Shown: positions 15,954 to 25,976, counted from the first letter of the stretch. The stretch: 64,000 bases of DNA from Propioniciclava soli (GCF_014858005.1 NZ_JACYOT010000005.1:1-64000); one strand, 5' to 3'. Notes: a model not told the origin generated them from the sequence alone. Made by a program: numbers and translations.

Positions 15954-17594
15954 GTGATCGTGTCCCGCCCGGTGAAGGAGCCGCTCCCCACCTGGTTGCT
16001 GCTCCCCGGCGCGATCGGCGGGGGACTGCTGGCCACCCTGGCCTTCGCCCCGTTCGGCTGGTGGCCACTCGCCTTCGTCGCGGTCGCCGCGCTCGCCGTG
16101 GTCGTCGGACGTGCCCGCCGCCTGGGAACGGCCATCGCGCTCGGCTACGCCTTTGGCCTGGCCTTCATGGGCACGTCGCTGCTGTGGCAGACCTCGATCC
16201 TCCTTCTCTCCTACACCGGGCTCACCCTTGCCACCGCCGCCGTCTACGCCGGGATCGCGGGCGTCATCCGCGTCACCCGACGTCTCCCGGGGGCCCCCGT
16301 CTGGGGCGCGGCGGGCTGGGGGTTCGGCGAGTGGGTGCTCTCGGTGTTCCCGTTCGACGGCTTCGCCTGGATGCGGCTGGGCTACTCCCAGGTGGACGGC
16401 CCGCTCGCGGGTTTCTACCCGTTCGTCGGGGCGGCCTTCGTGTCCTTCCTCGTCGCCCTCATCGGGCACCTGCTGGCGTGGGTGGCCGAGTCGGTGGTGG
16501 CCGGACGCCTCCGCGCCGGCCGCCGCCGGCCGCTCGGCGTCACCGCGGTGGTCGTGGTGGTCCTGCTGGGTGTGGGCTGGCTTGGCACGCGCTGGGACGC
16601 GCCCCGCTCCGGTGCCGGCACGGTCGAGGTCGGTTGGGTGCAGGGCGGCGCGCCCGGTGGGGGCGTCTACGGGCTGGGCCCCGCCCGCACGATCACGACC
16701 AACCAGGCCACCCAGACCGCGGGCCTCATGAACGCCGTCGCGGCCGGGCAGTTCCCGGCCCCGGACTTCGTCGTGTGGCCCGAGAACTCCACGGACATGG
16801 ATCCGCGCGCGGACGCCACCACCCGGTGGCTCGTGGAGCAGGCGGTGGCGGACGCCGGCGTCCCGATCCTGGTCGGCTCCATCTACGAGGACCCCGAGCG
16901 CGAGGAACGCCAGACCGTCGCGTTGTGGTGGGACGCCGACGGCGTCGAGGCGAGCTACGCCAAGCGCAACCTGGTGCCGTTCGGGGAGTGGATCCCGTTC
17001 CGCTCGCTGCTGCTGCCCCTGGTGCCCGAGTTGCGCTACGTGGGAAACCAGTCGGTGCCCGGCACGGAGCCCGGTGTGTTGCCGGTGAGCCTGCCGGACG
17101 GGCGGAGCGTCGACGTCGGCGTCGCCATCTGTTACGAGGTGATCTTTCCCCAGACGCTGTACGAGGCGGCCCGGGCGGGCGCTGAGGTCTTCATCGTCCA
17201 GAGCAGCAACGCGATGTACCAGGGCACCACCCAGATCGACCAGCAGTTCGCCGCCACCCGGGTGCGCGCCGCCGAGATGCGCAGCGACGTCCTCGTCGTC
17301 ACGACGTCGGGCGTCTCGGGCCGCATCGGCACGCACGGGGAGGTCCTCACCGTGGTGCCCGAGTCCGTCGGCGCCTTCGGCGTCGAGACCATGCCCCTGG
17401 CCCGGGCCCAGACCCCGGCCATGGTGCTGGGTCGCCTGCCCGAGGCCCTCGTCGTGCTGACCGCGGCGGTGGCGCTGGCGCTCGGATTGGTGGCGACCAA
17501 GGCCCCACGGCGCGGCGGGTTGGCGCGGAGCGGTGGAACCGGGCACCACGGTGGAAGAATGGAACGCACGCCGGCGCACGACGCAGGCGAGTGA
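15954..17594 (+). CDS. lnt: Apolipoprotein N-acyltransferase
   Basis: 546 aa with about seven N-terminal membrane helices (residues 15-210) followed by a periplasmic nitrilase/CN-hydrolase domain. The catalytic triad is visible: Glu in VVWPENSTDMD, Lys in AKRNLVPFGEW and Cys in VAICYEVIFP. It adds the third acyl chain to lipoproteins. A last hydrophobic segment near 495-515 is followed by a short basic tail. The next gene, 13 bp downstream, encodes Ppm1; in some actinobacteria the two are fused, so this is the split form of the same module. Confidence 0.95.
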   Translation: MIVSRPVKEPLPTWLLLPGAIGGGLLATLAFAPFGWWPLAFVAVAALAVVVGRARRLGTAIALGYAFGLAFMGTSLLWQTSILLLSYTGLTLATAAVYAGIAGVIRVTRRLPGAPVWGAAGWGFGEWVLSVFPFDGFAWMRLGYSQVDGPLAGFYPFVGAAFVSFLVALIGHLLAWVAESVVAGRLRAGRRRPLGVTAVVVVVLLGVGWLGTRWDAPRSGAGTVEVGWVQGGAPGGGVYGLGPARTITTNQATQTAGLMNAVAAGQFPAPDFVVWPENSTDMDPRADATTRWLVEQAVADAGVPILVGSIYEDPEREERQTVALWWDADGVEASYAKRNLVPFGEWIPFRSLLLPLVPELRYVGNQSVPGTEPGVLPVSLPDGRSVDVGVAICYEVIFPQTLYEAARAGAEVFIVQSSNAMYQGTTQIDQQFAATRVRAAEMRSDVLVVTTSGVSGRIGTHGEVLTVVPESVGAFGVETMPLARAQTPAMVLGRLPEALVVLTAAVALALGLVATKAPRRGGLARSGGTGHHGGRMERTPAHDAGE

Positions 17595-17607
17595 GGAGAA
17601 CAACCCC

Positions 17608-18513
17608 ATGCCGGACGCCGACGCGTCACTCGGCCGCATCCTGGTGATCATCCCGACGTACAACGAGATCGACAACCTCGACATGATCACCACGCGCCTG
17701 CGGCAGGCCACCCCCGAGGTGCACATCCTGGTCGTGGACGACAACTCCCCGGACGGCACGGGTCGCCGCGCCGACGCCCTGGCCGCGTCCGACGACCACA
17801 TCCACGTGCTGCACCGCGCGGGCAAGGAGGGCCTCGGCGCCGCCTACCTCGCCGGGTTCGCCTGGGGCCTGGAGGCGGGCTACGACGTCCTGGTCGAGTT
17901 CGACGCCGACGGCAGCCACCAACCGGAGCAGTTGCCGCGTGTGCTCGCGGCCCTCCACCACGCCGACATGGTGAAGGGCAGCCGCTGGGTCCGCGGCGGC
18001 CGCGTCGTCGACTGGGCATTGCACCGGGAGCTGCTGTCCCGCGGCGGCAGCATCTACACCCGCCTGATGCTCGGCGTGCCGGTGAAGGACATCACGGGCG
18101 GGTTCAACGCCTTCCACGCCGACACCCTGCGCGCCGTCCTCAGCGAACGGATCGACCAGCACGGCTACGGCATCCAGCGCGACCTCACGTGGCACGCCCA
18201 CCGGCTCGGCAAGACCATCGTCGAGGTGCCCATCGAGTTTCGCGAGCGCCAGCGCGGCGCGTCCAAGATGAGCGGCGCGGTGGTGAAGGAGGCGATGCGC
18301 TCCACCACCCGGCTGGGTGTGGAACACCGCGGGCGGCAGGCCCGTGCCCTGGCGACCGAGCTGGGTCGGCGCGCCCAACGTGCGGGTGAGACGGCGAGGC
18401 GGGTCGCGGGCTCCCTCGCCCGCTCGGCCGGCGCCGCCCTCGGTGCGGCACGTCACCGCGACGCCCGACCGGACCCGACCGTCCCGGCCCAGCGCCCGGA
18501 GGATCGGCCATGA
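17608..18513 (+). CDS. ppm1: Polyprenol monophosphomannose synthase
   Basis: 301 aa. GT2 fold: VIIPTYNEIDNL, VVDDNSPDGTG, EFDADGSHQPEQ (DXD) and VKDITGGFNAF, RERQRGASKMSG are diagnostic for dolichol/polyprenol-phosphate mannose synthases. It transfers mannose from GDP-mannose to polyprenyl phosphate for lipoglycan and protein mannosylation. GAGGAGAACAACCCC before ATG 17608 is a strong site. Unlike archetypal Ppm1 it has an 80-residue basic, Ala/Arg-rich tail (from about residue 225) of unknown role. The stop overlaps fxsA by 4 bp. Confidence 0.93.
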   Translation: MPDADASLGRILVIIPTYNEIDNLDMITTRLRQATPEVHILVVDDNSPDGTGRRADALAASDDHIHVLHRAGKEGLGAAYLAGFAWGLEAGYDVLVEFDADGSHQPEQLPRVLAALHHADMVKGSRWVRGGRVVDWALHRELLSRGGSIYTRLMLGVPVKDITGGFNAFHADTLRAVLSERIDQHGYGIQRDLTWHAHRLGKTIVEVPIEFRERQRGASKMSGAVVKEAMRSTTRLGVEHRGRQARALATELGRRAQRAGETARRVAGSLARSAGAALGAARHRDARPDPTVPAQRPEDRP

Positions 18514-19058
18514 GCCGGTTCTGGCTGGTCGTGGCCGCCCTGCTGGGCGGGGCGGTGCTCGAGATCGCGGTGCTGTGGTGGCTGGCCGACACGATCGGGG
18601 CCGGGTGGACGCTGCTCGTGCTCGTCATCAGCGCCGTCGTCGGGGTGCTGCTGTTCCGCCGCGAGGGCGTCCGGACGTTCGCGTCGCTCCTCCAGGCTCC
18701 GCCGGAACCCGACCAGATCGGCCAGCGGGTCACCGACACCTTCTTGGTGATGCTGGGCGGCTTGCTGCTGCTGCTGCCCGGCCTGATCAGTGACGTGCTC
18801 GGCCTGATGTGCCTCGTGCCATTCACCCGGGCGATCGCGCGGCGCGGCGTCCAGGCGCTGGTGGGGCAACTGACGCGCCCCTACCGCGACCGCGCCGACC
18901 TCATCGACCTCCACCTGCGACCCGACACCGTGGTGCCGGGCCAGACGGTCAGCGGCGAGTCGACGGGCAACGGCGGCGGGGCGACCGCGGCCGACGACCG
19001 GACGCATCGGCCCCGCCCCGACGACCCCACCGTCATCCGCGGCGAGATCGAGCCCTGA
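18510..19058 (+). CDS. fxsA: FxsA-family membrane protein
   Basis: 182 aa. Two membrane helices at the N-terminus (FWLVVAALLGGAVLEIAVLW, then WTLLVLVISAVVGVLLFRREG) and a third and fourth around 75-105 (LVMLGGLLLLLPGLISDVLG) match FxsA, originally the suppressor of F exclusion of T7. The polar tail is low complexity. ATG overlaps the ppm1 stop. Family role in actinobacteria is not defined. Confidence 0.9.
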   Translation: MSRFWLVVAALLGGAVLEIAVLWWLADTIGAGWTLLVLVISAVVGVLLFRREGVRTFASLLQAPPEPDQIGQRVTDTFLVMLGGLLLLLPGLISDVLGLMCLVPFTRAIARRGVQALVGQLTRPYRDRADLIDLHLRPDTVVPGQTVSGESTGNGGGATAADDRTHRPRPDDPTVIRGEIEP

Positions 19059-19095
19059 CCCGGGACTGAGCGGGAGCCAGGAGGGCCGGCATCGT

Positions 19096-19428
19096 TCAGT
19101 CCTGGGTGCGGATCTCCTGGAGCCGTTCGGCGAGGATGCCCTCCAGCTCCTCGATCGAGCGCCGCTCGCGCAGCATGTCCCAGTGGGTGCGGGGGGCCTT
19201 GCCCTCCTTCACCTCGGGCTCGACCCCGTCGGCCCGGCGTGCCTCGGTGCCGCAGCGGGGGCACTCCCACAGGGTGGGGAGCTCTGCCTCGGCGGCGAAG
19301 GTCAGGCTGAACTCATGGTCATTGGGGCAGATGAATGCGACGTCCTGCCGGGCGGCGAGTTCGACGCCGGCCGAGTCGGCCAAGCTCTTGCCACCGAGGC
19401 CCTGGCCCCGGAGTGTCTTGTCTGGCAT
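19096..19428 (-). CDS. rbpA: RNA polymerase-binding protein RbpA
   Basis: 110 aa. The zinc core is FICPNDHEF ... LWECPRCGTEA, preceded by the RGQGLGGKSLADSAGVE N-terminal tail and followed by the basic linker and sigma-interacting helix THWDMLRERRSIEELEGI. RbpA binds sigma-A and stabilises the open complex; it is restricted to Actinobacteria, which dates the window to that phylum. Convergent with fxsA. Confidence 0.97.
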   Translation of the reverse strand: MPDKTLRGQGLGGKSLADSAGVELAARQDVAFICPNDHEFSLTFAAEAELPTLWECPRCGTEARRADGVEPEVKEGKAPRTHWDMLRERRSIEELEGILAERLQEIRTQD

Positions 19429-19488
19429 GCGTCCTCCTTCGTTCGCACCTCAACGCTACCGGGCCACCGCAATGTTCCCGGTGGTGGG

Positions 19489-20829
19489 TCAGCCGCCCGG
19501 AACGATGTCGGCGGGCTCCCGCACGGGGATCAGCACGAGCAGGCCGGCCAGCAGCACCACGACGATGCCGAGGATGCCCCAGTACTGCGTGTTCTCCTCA
19601 CCCGTGACCCAGGCACCGAGCAGGATCGCCAGGGCGAAGAAGGTGGGCGCCAGGAACGAGATGGCGCGGCCGGTGGTGGCGTAGAGCCCGAAGATCTCGC
19701 CGGACTTGCCCTCGGGGATCAGCCGCGCCAGGTAGGAGCGAGACGCCGCCTGCGCCGGCCCCACGAACGCCGTCATCGCCATGCCCAGGGTCCAGAAGAC
19801 GATCTGGCCGCGGTCGTGGAGGAAGAAGATCCCGAGCCCCAGGGCCACCAGCGCCGTCAGGGAGAACAGGATGACCTTCTTGGGGCCGATCCGGTCGTCC
19901 ACGACCCCGAACGCGATCGTGGAGACCCCGGCGATGACGTTGGCGAGCGCGCCGAAGATGATGACGTCGCCCGGCTCGAACCCGAACGTGCCTGCCGCAA
20001 TCACGGCCCCGAAGGCGAACACCCCAGACAGGCCGTCGCGGAACAGTGCGGAGGCGGCGAGGAAGAACACCGTGTGCGGGCTCTGGCGCCAGAGGTCCAC
20101 CAGGGAGCGGAACAGCAGTACGTAGGACTGGGCGACGCCGACGCGCGGCGGCGCCGGTTTCGGCCGGTCGCGCAGGGTGAGAAAGGTGGGGAGCGTGAAC
20201 ACCGCGATCCACATGCCGCAGACCACCATGGACGCGCGGATGTCGAGCCCGTCGGTGCTCGACACCCCGAACAGGCCGACCTCGGGGGCGATGAACCCGA
20301 AGTTGAGCGCGAGGAGGGCCACGATGCCGCCGAGATAGCCCAGCCCCCAGCCGAACCCGGAGACCCGCCCCACGTTCTGCTTGGTCGAGACCTCGTCGAT
20401 GAGGGCGTAGTAGTTCACGTTCGCGATCTCGCCGACGATGGACGCCACCGCGAGGATGCCCAGCCCCAGCCACAGGAAGGTGGGATCGGGGCGCACGAAG
20501 AACAGGGCAGCCGCCAGGGCGGCGATGACCCACGTCTGCCAGCGCAGGTTGCGCACGGTGCGGCCCGTGCGGTCGGAGTTCTGCCCCAGCACCGGGGCGA
20601 TGACGGCGACCACGAGGCCGGCCAAGGCCGTGGACACGGCCAGCGCGAGGGAGGTGACGTTGCGGTCGCCGAAGGCGGCGCTGGTGATGTAGACGCTGAA
20701 GACGAAGGTGATGATGACGGTGTTGAGGGGCTGGGTGCCCCAGTCCCACATCGCCCAGGCCACCACCGAGCGCCGGGGGACCTGCTTGGTGACCGCGAGC
20801 GCCGAGCCCTCGGGTGCGATCTCGGTCAC
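19489..20829 (-). CDS. MFS transporter, UMF1/Atg22-like
   Basis: 446 aa with about 12 hydrophobic segments. VAWAMWDWGTQPLNTVIITF near the N-terminus and ANVNYYALIDEV, VSGFGWGLGYLGG match the bacterial UMF1 (vacuole effluxer Atg22-like) family, whose substrates are mostly unknown. GTG start at 20829 overlaps the GDPD stop, so it is cotranslated after the phosphodiesterase. It may move a product of glycerophosphodiester breakdown, but that is only context. Confidence 0.9.
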   Translation of the reverse strand: MTEIAPEGSALAVTKQVPRRSVVAWAMWDWGTQPLNTVIITFVFSVYITSAAFGDRNVTSLALAVSTALAGLVVAVIAPVLGQNSDRTGRTVRNLRWQTWVIAALAAALFFVRPDPTFLWLGLGILAVASIVGEIANVNYYALIDEVSTKQNVGRVSGFGWGLGYLGGIVALLALNFGFIAPEVGLFGVSSTDGLDIRASMVVCGMWIAVFTLPTFLTLRDRPKPAPPRVGVAQSYVLLFRSLVDLWRQSPHTVFFLAASALFRDGLSGVFAFGAVIAAGTFGFEPGDVIIFGALANVIAGVSTIAFGVVDDRIGPKKVILFSLTALVALGLGIFFLHDRGQIVFWTLGMAMTAFVGPAQAASRSYLARLIPEGKSGEIFGLYATTGRAISFLAPTFFALAILLGAWVTGEENTQYWGILGIVVVLLAGLLVLIPVREPADIVPGG

Positions 20830-21620
20830 GGCTGGCCCTCCCAGAGGTCGCGGTCGATCAGGACGGAGCGCAGCGTCACCAGGTCGTCGCTGACCAGGCC
20901 GTCGACGCCGGCGTCGATGAGCCGTTCCATGGTGGGCCTGTCGTTGACGGTCCACACGTGCACCTGGGCGCCGCGGTGGTGGGCGTCCGCGATCATCCCC
21001 GGGCTGAGGAGCCGCAGGCCGGTCTGCGGGTGGTGCTCGGGAATCTGGAACACCTGCCCGCGCAGCGGCCAGACCCGGCGCAACCCCGGCGCCAGCCCGA
21101 AGACGGCCGACTCGACCGGGGACGCCGCGGTGGCGACCCGGCCCTGCGTGAGCCGCCGGAAGCGCTCGATGCGCGCCTGACCGAAGCTGCCCACGCACAC
21201 CCGGTCGTGGGCGCCCAGCCGGTCCAGCGTCGCCACGAGGGCGTCGACGGCCCCGCTGGCCTTGAGGTCGATGTTGAAGCGGGCGCCCGGGAGGGCGTCC
21301 ATGAGTTCGTCGAGCCGGGGGATCGGCTCCTGCCCACCGATCCGGGCGCGCGCCACCTCGGCCCACGGCAGGTCGGCGAGCCGGCCGGCGGCGTCCGTCA
21401 CCCGGTCGAGCACCTCGTCGTGGAACGCGACCAGCACGCCGTCGCCGGTCACGTGCACGTCGGTCTCGAGGTACCGGAAGCCCGCCGCCCACGCCGCCGC
21501 GAACCCGCGCAGGCTGTTCTCGACCTCGGCGGGCGCGTCGTCGGTGACGCCGCCACGGTGGGCCAGGGCAACAAAGCGTCCCTCGAAGTAGGCGAAGTCG
21601 TCCGCCCGGCGCGCAACCAT
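20826..21620 (-). CDS. Glycerophosphodiester phosphodiesterase
   Basis: 264 aa. Catalytic TIM barrel of the GDPD family: ALAHRGG, then ENSLRGFAAA, LETDVHVTGDGVLVAFHD and NIDLKASGA; the C-terminal VHVWTVNDRPTMERLIDAGV is typical. It hydrolyses deacylated phospholipids to glycerol-3-phosphate and an alcohol. ATG 21620 is called; ATG 21632 is a four-codon longer alternative. First gene of a two-gene unit with the UMF1 transporter. No signal peptide, so probably cytosolic. Confidence 0.93.
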   Translation of the reverse strand: MVARRADDFAYFEGRFVALAHRGGVTDDAPAEVENSLRGFAAAWAAGFRYLETDVHVTGDGVLVAFHDEVLDRVTDAAGRLADLPWAEVARARIGGQEPIPRLDELMDALPGARFNIDLKASGAVDALVATLDRLGAHDRVCVGSFGQARIERFRRLTQGRVATAASPVESAVFGLAPGLRRVWPLRGQVFQIPEHHPQTGLRLLSPGMIADAHHRGAQVHVWTVNDRPTMERLIDAGVDGLVSDDLVTLRSVLIDRDLWEGQP

Positions 21621-21713
21621 GGGGGTCAGCATAGGGAGCGCGACTGACGCTGGGGTGAACGGCGGGTTCGACACGCGTGCGTCGCGGCCCGTGCCGGGGC
21701 AGAATGGCCCACC

Positions 21714-22568
21714 GTGACCACGATTCTCTCGATCCAGTCCAGCGTGGCCTATGGCCACGTCGGCAACAGCGCCGCGACGTTCCCCCTGATGCGGGTGGGG
21801 TGTGAGGTGTGGCCGGTGTTGACGGTGCACTTCTCGAACAACACCTCCTACCCGTCCAAGCGCGGCCCGTTGCTGCGGCCAGAAGACGTCCACGAGGTCG
21901 TCGAGGGCATCGACGAGCTGGGCGTGCTCGGCCGGGTGGACGCCGTGCTCACGGGCTACCAGGGCGCGCCGGCCATGGGGGCGGAGATCCTGCGCGTCGT
22001 GGAGCGGGTGAAGCAGGCCAACCCGGCGGCGATCTACTGCTGCGACCCCGTGATGGGTGACGTCGGGCGCGGCATGTACGTGCTGCCCGGCATTCCGGAG
22101 TTCGTGCGCGACCACGTCGTCGCGGCGGCCGATGTGCTGACGCCGAACCACTTCGAACTGAACTTCCTCACCGGTCGCGACGCCACGACCCTGCCCGAGG
22201 TGCTCGAGGCGGCGGACGCCCTGCGCGCGGCCGGGCCGGACGTCGTGCTCGTCACCTCGGTGGTGGTGGACGGCGCCGACCCCGACACGGTGATGATGGT
22301 GGCGGTCACGGACGCCGGTGCCTGGTCGGTCACCACGCCGCTGCTGGGCCGCACGTTCACCGGCTCGGGCGACCTGACCGCAGCGATGTTCCTCGCCGCG
22401 CTGCTCGAGACGGGCTCACCCGAGCAGGCCGTGGGCCAGACCGCCGACATCGTCTACTCGGTGCTGGAGCGCACCACCGACCTCGACCAGCGGGAGCTGG
22501 CCCTCGTGGCCGCGCAGGAGGACCTGGTCGCCCCGCGCTTCGGCTTCGAGGTCTCCCGGCTGCGCTGA
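21714..22568 (+). CDS. pdxY: Pyridoxal kinase
   Basis: 284 aa ribokinase-superfamily protein. ILSIQSSVAYGHVGNSAATF at the start, GYQGAPAMGAEIL, YCCDPVMGDVGRGMYV and the catalytic TFTGSGDLTAAMFLA (GxGD) identify PdxY/PdxK. It phosphorylates pyridoxal in PLP salvage. GTG start. Monocistronic, between the GDPD and MurA-like genes on the opposite strand. Confidence 0.95.
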   Translation: MTTILSIQSSVAYGHVGNSAATFPLMRVGCEVWPVLTVHFSNNTSYPSKRGPLLRPEDVHEVVEGIDELGVLGRVDAVLTGYQGAPAMGAEILRVVERVKQANPAAIYCCDPVMGDVGRGMYVLPGIPEFVRDHVVAAADVLTPNHFELNFLTGRDATTLPEVLEAADALRAAGPDVVLVTSVVVDGADPDTVMMVAVTDAGAWSVTTPLLGRTFTGSGDLTAAMFLAALLETGSPEQAVGQTADIVYSVLERTTDLDQRELALVAAQEDLVAPRFGFEVSRLR

Positions 22569-22605
22569 GCACGCCGGGAGCGCGCAGCGGAGGGACGGGC
22601 CGGGC

Positions 22606-24129
22606 TCAGTCGAAGAAGACCTGGACGTCGGCTCCCAGCTTGGTGAGCCGGTTGGCCAGGTCCTCATAACCACGGTTGATGACGTAGACGTCGCGCAGCA
22701 CGGTGACGCCGCGCGCCGCGAGGCTCGCCAGCAACAGGCACACCGCCGGCCGCAGGGCGGGCGGGCAGACCAGCTCCTGGCTGCGCCAGCGGGTGGGCCC
22801 GTCGACGACGAGGCGGTGCGGGTCGAGGAGCTGCGTCTGGGCGCCGAGCTTGTTCAGATCGAGCAGGTGGATCGCGCGGTTCTCGTAGACCCAGTCGTGG
22901 ATCAGCGTCCGCCCCTGCGCCTCCGCGGCGATCACCGCGAAGAAGGGCAGGTTGTCGATGTTCAACCCCGGGAACGGCATCGGGTGGATCTTGTCCTGCG
23001 CCGCGACCAGGTCGCTCGGGTACACCGTGATGTCCACCAGCCGCGTGCGCCCGTTGGCCGCCGGGTATTCCTCGCTCAGGTCAAACCGTAGGCCCATGTC
23101 GGCCAGGATCGCGAGTTCGATCTCAAGGAACTCGATCGGCGCCCGTCGCACGGTCACCATCGACTTGGTGACCACCGCGGCGGTGATGAGGCTCATGGCC
23201 TCGATGGGATCCTCGGACGGCGCGACGCGGACGTCGGCCTCGATGCGCTCCACGCCGCGGATGCGCAGGGTCGTCGAGCCGATGCCCTCGATCGCGACGC
23301 CCAGGCTCTCCAGGAAGAAGCAGACATCCTGCACCATGTAGTTCGGCGAGGCGTTGCGGATCACGGTCTCGCCCGGGTAGAGCGCGGCGGCCATGAGCAC
23401 GTTCTCGGTGACGGTGTCGCCCCGCTCGGTGAGCGTGATGTGGCGGACGCCCTCGGCGGGCTCGCGGACGTGAGCGTGGTACCAGCCGTCGGTGGCCTTC
23501 ACGTCGAGCCCGAAGTACTGCAGCGCCTGCAGGTGGGGCGTCACGGTCCGTGCCCCCAGGTTGCAGCCGCCGGCGTAGGGCAGCTGGAAGTCGGGCAGCA
23601 TGTGGAGCAGCGGGCCGAGGAACATGATGACGCTGCGGGTGCGGCGGGCGGCGTCGACGTCCATGCCGCCGAGGTCGAGCACCTCGGGGCGAACCAGCTC
23701 GAGCTCGCTGCGGTCGTCGGACCAGGTCACCTGGACGCCGATGCTCTCCAGCACCTCGAGAATACGGTTGACCTCCTCGATGCGGGCGATGCCCTCGAGC
23801 ACCGTCAGGCCCTTGTTGAGCAGGGAGGCGCACAGCAACGCGACGGCGGCGTTCTTCGAGCTGCGCACGTCGATGCTGCCCGACAGCTTGGTCGGACCCT
23901 TGACGCGCAGGTGCATGGTGCGCCCCACGGGGGCGAGCGCCGGATCCTGCAGAACGTCCGCGATGCGGGCGATGCCGCTCACGTCGAGGTCCTGCGTGCC
24001 GTGCTCGATGTCGCGGACGACCGTGGGCTCGACCTCCAGGGCCGAGGCAACCTGCTCGGGGGAGAGGCCACGCTGGAGGCGGGCGTCGCGGATCAGGCGG
24101 CCCACGCTGGCGGGTGTGTTCTGGGTCAC
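22606..24129 (-). CDS. murA: HTH-MurA fusion (XRE domain + UDP-GlcNAc 1-carboxyvinyltransferase)
   Basis: 507 aa. Residues 9-58 form an XRE-type helix-turn-helix ([20 protein letters not shown], then VVRDIEHG). From about 72 the chain is a complete EPSP/MurA fold: SSKNAAV (Lys92-Asn93), [10 protein letters not shown] with Cys189 at the fosfomycin-target position, and INRGYEDL near the end (Arg-containing loop). The usual FPTD loop is altered to [12 protein letters not shown]. MurA commits UDP-GlcNAc to peptidoglycan. A DNA-binding head could make it autoregulatory. The GTG start at 24129 is chosen because it is adjacent to the divergent lpdA promoter region; ATG 24186 would overlap lpdA. Confidence 0.85.
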   Translation of the reverse strand: MTQNTPASVGRLIRDARLQRGLSPEQVASALEVEPTVVRDIEHGTQDLDVSGIARIADVLQDPALAPVGRTMHLRVKGPTKLSGSIDVRSSKNAAVALLCASLLNKGLTVLEGIARIEEVNRILEVLESIGVQVTWSDDRSELELVRPEVLDLGGMDVDAARRTRSVIMFLGPLLHMLPDFQLPYAGGCNLGARTVTPHLQALQYFGLDVKATDGWYHAHVREPAEGVRHITLTERGDTVTENVLMAAALYPGETVIRNASPNYMVQDVCFFLESLGVAIEGIGSTTLRIRGVERIEADVRVAPSEDPIEAMSLITAAVVTKSMVTVRRAPIEFLEIELAILADMGLRFDLSEEYPAANGRTRLVDITVYPSDLVAAQDKIHPMPFPGLNIDNLPFFAVIAAEAQGRTLIHDWVYENRAIHLLDLNKLGAQTQLLDPHRLVVDGPTRWRSQELVCPPALRPAVCLLLASLAARGVTVLRDVYVINRGYEDLANRLTKLGADVQVFFD

Positions 24130-24184
24130 GAGGAGCCAGCCTACTCGACACCCGCGCGTCGGTCGGTGCTCTAGAGTTGGGGCC

Positions 24185-25585
24185 ATGAGCTCTCACTTCG
24201 ACGTTGTCGTGCTCGGCGCCGGCCCCGGTGGTTACGTGGCCGCAATCCGGGCCTCCCAGTTGGGCAAGAAGGTCGCCATCATCGAGAAGGAGTACTGGGG
24301 CGGTGTCTGCCTCAACGTCGGCTGCATCCCGGCGAAGTCCCTGTTGCGCAACGCGGAGCTCGCCCACGTCGTGACCCGTGAGGCCGACAAGTTCGGCATC
24401 GGTGGTGACATCAGCCTGGACTACGGGAAGGCCTTCTCCCGCAGCCGGGACGTTTCCGGGCGCATGGTGAAGGGCGTCCACTTCCTCATGAAGAAGAACA
24501 AGATCACCGAGTTCAGCGGGTGGGGCACCTTCACCGACGCGAAGACGATCGAGGTCGCCGCCGAGGACGGGTCGACGCAGACGGTGACGTTCGACAACGC
24601 CATCCTCGCCGTCGGCGCCACCACGAAGCTGCTGCGCGGCACCGAGCTGAGCGAGAACGTGATCACCTACAAGGAGCAGATCCTCACCGACAACCTGCCG
24701 AAGTCGATCATCATCGGCGGGTCGGGGGCGATCGGTACGGAGTTCGCGTACATCCTCAACAACTACGGCGTCGAGGTGACGATCGTGGAGTACCTCGACC
24801 GGTTGGTGCCGAACGAGGATCCGGAGATCAGCAAGGAACTCGCGAAGGCCTACAAGAAGCTCGGCATCAAGGTCCTGACCTCCACGGCCGTCACCTCGGT
24901 GGTCGACACCGGCTCGGGCGTCCGCGTCACGGTGACGCCCGCCAAGGGCGGCGACTCGACGATCCTCGAGGCCGACAAGATGATGCAGGCGATGGGTTTC
25001 AGCCCGCGGCTGGAGGGCTACGGCCTGGAGAACACGGGCGTGACGGTGTCCGAGCGCGGCCTCATCGAGATCGACGACTTCATGCGCACCAACGTCGACG
25101 GCATCTACGCCATTGGCGACTGCACCGGCAAGCTCATGCTGGCCCACACGGCCGAGGCGCAGGGCGTCGTCGCGGCCGAGACGATCGCCGGCGCCGAGAC
25201 GCTGCCGATCAACTACGACATGATCCCGCGCGCCACCTACTGCCAGCCCCAGATCGGCTCGTTCGGCTACACCGAGGCCCAGGCGAAGGAGAAGGGCTTC
25301 AACGTCAAGGTCGGCAAGTTCCCGTTCTCGGCGAACGGCAAGGCCTGGGGCCTGGGCGACGGCGTCGGGTTCGTCAAGATCGTGGCGGACGCCGAGCACA
25401 ACGAGATTCTCGGCGCCCACATGATCGGGCCGGACGTGACCGAGTTGCTGCCCGAGCTGATCCTGGCCCAGATGTGGGATCTCACCGCCGACGAGGTCGG
25501 CCGGACGATCCACGCCCACCCCACCCTCTCGGAGGCCATCAAGGAGGCCGCCGAGGGCGTCGGCGGGCACATGATCAACTTCTGA
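24185..25585 (+). CDS. lpdA: Dihydrolipoyl dehydrogenase
   Basis: 466 aa, standard length. FAD-binding [19 protein letters not shown], redox-active disulfide in [19 protein letters not shown]-binding [13 protein letters not shown], second FAD motif YAIGDCTG, and the C-terminal His-Glu pair in [10 protein letters not shown]. It is the E3 subunit of pyruvate and 2-oxoglutarate dehydrogenase complexes. Divergent from the HTH-MurA gene; an intrinsic terminator lies at 25669-25695. Confidence 0.97.
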   Translation: MSSHFDVVVLGAGPGGYVAAIRASQLGKKVAIIEKEYWGGVCLNVGCIPAKSLLRNAELAHVVTREADKFGIGGDISLDYGKAFSRSRDVSGRMVKGVHFLMKKNKITEFSGWGTFTDAKTIEVAAEDGSTQTVTFDNAILAVGATTKLLRGTELSENVITYKEQILTDNLPKSIIIGGSGAIGTEFAYILNNYGVEVTIVEYLDRLVPNEDPEISKELAKAYKKLGIKVLTSTAVTSVVDTGSGVRVTVTPAKGGDSTILEADKMMQAMGFSPRLEGYGLENTGVTVSERGLIEIDDFMRTNVDGIYAIGDCTGKLMLAHTAEAQGVVAAETIAGAETLPINYDMIPRATYCQPQIGSFGYTEAQAKEKGFNVKVGKFPFSANGKAWGLGDGVGFVKIVADAEHNEILGAHMIGPDVTELLPELILAQMWDLTADEVGRTIHAHPTLSEAIKEAAEGVGGHMINF

Positions 25586-25668
25586 GGATGGGGCCGCGAC
25601 CGACTCGCGCACCACAGCGCAGCTGCGCTGGCAGGGTCGGTCGACAGATGCGGCCCGGCCCGGCGGGC

Positions 25669-25695
25669 AGGAGACCACGTGTGGTCGCCTTTCTT
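25669..25695 (+). terminator. Intrinsic terminator of lpdA
   Basis: A 10-bp stem with one mismatch, AGGAGACCAC / GTGGTCGCCT, with a GT loop, followed by TTCTT. Confidence 0.7.
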
Positions 25696-25736
25696 GCGGC
25701 CCATGCGGTCGTGACATCTCTCTTACTGGAGCCCGG

Positions 25737-25976
25737 TCAGCGCTTGTCGTGCGGCATCGCTCTGGCAGGATCGTCCGGCACCCACTCCAGGAGGTCGCCC
25801 GGCTGGCAGTCGAGCACCTCGCACATCGCCTCCAGGGTGCTGAAGCGCACCGCCTTGGCCCGGCCGTTCTTGAGGACGGCCACGTTGGCCGGGGTGATGC
25901 CGACCCGCTCGGCGAACTCGCCGACCGAAATCTTGCGCCGGGCGAGCTCCACATCGATCCGGATGACGATCGCCAT
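25737..25976 (-). CDS. Small XRE/YozG-type HTH regulator
   Basis: 79 aa. One HTH domain: IDVELARRKISVGEFAERVG, then ITPANVAVLKNGRAKAVRF and LEAMCEVLDCQPGDLLEW, the layout of YozG-like regulators. Its ATG overlaps the stop of the DUF2975 membrane protein (ATGA), the usual partner. A perfect palindrome upstream of the pair is the likely self-operator. Confidence 0.92.
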   Translation of the reverse strand: MAIVIRIDVELARRKISVGEFAERVGITPANVAVLKNGRAKAVRFSTLEAMCEVLDCQPGDLLEWVPDDPARAMPHDKR

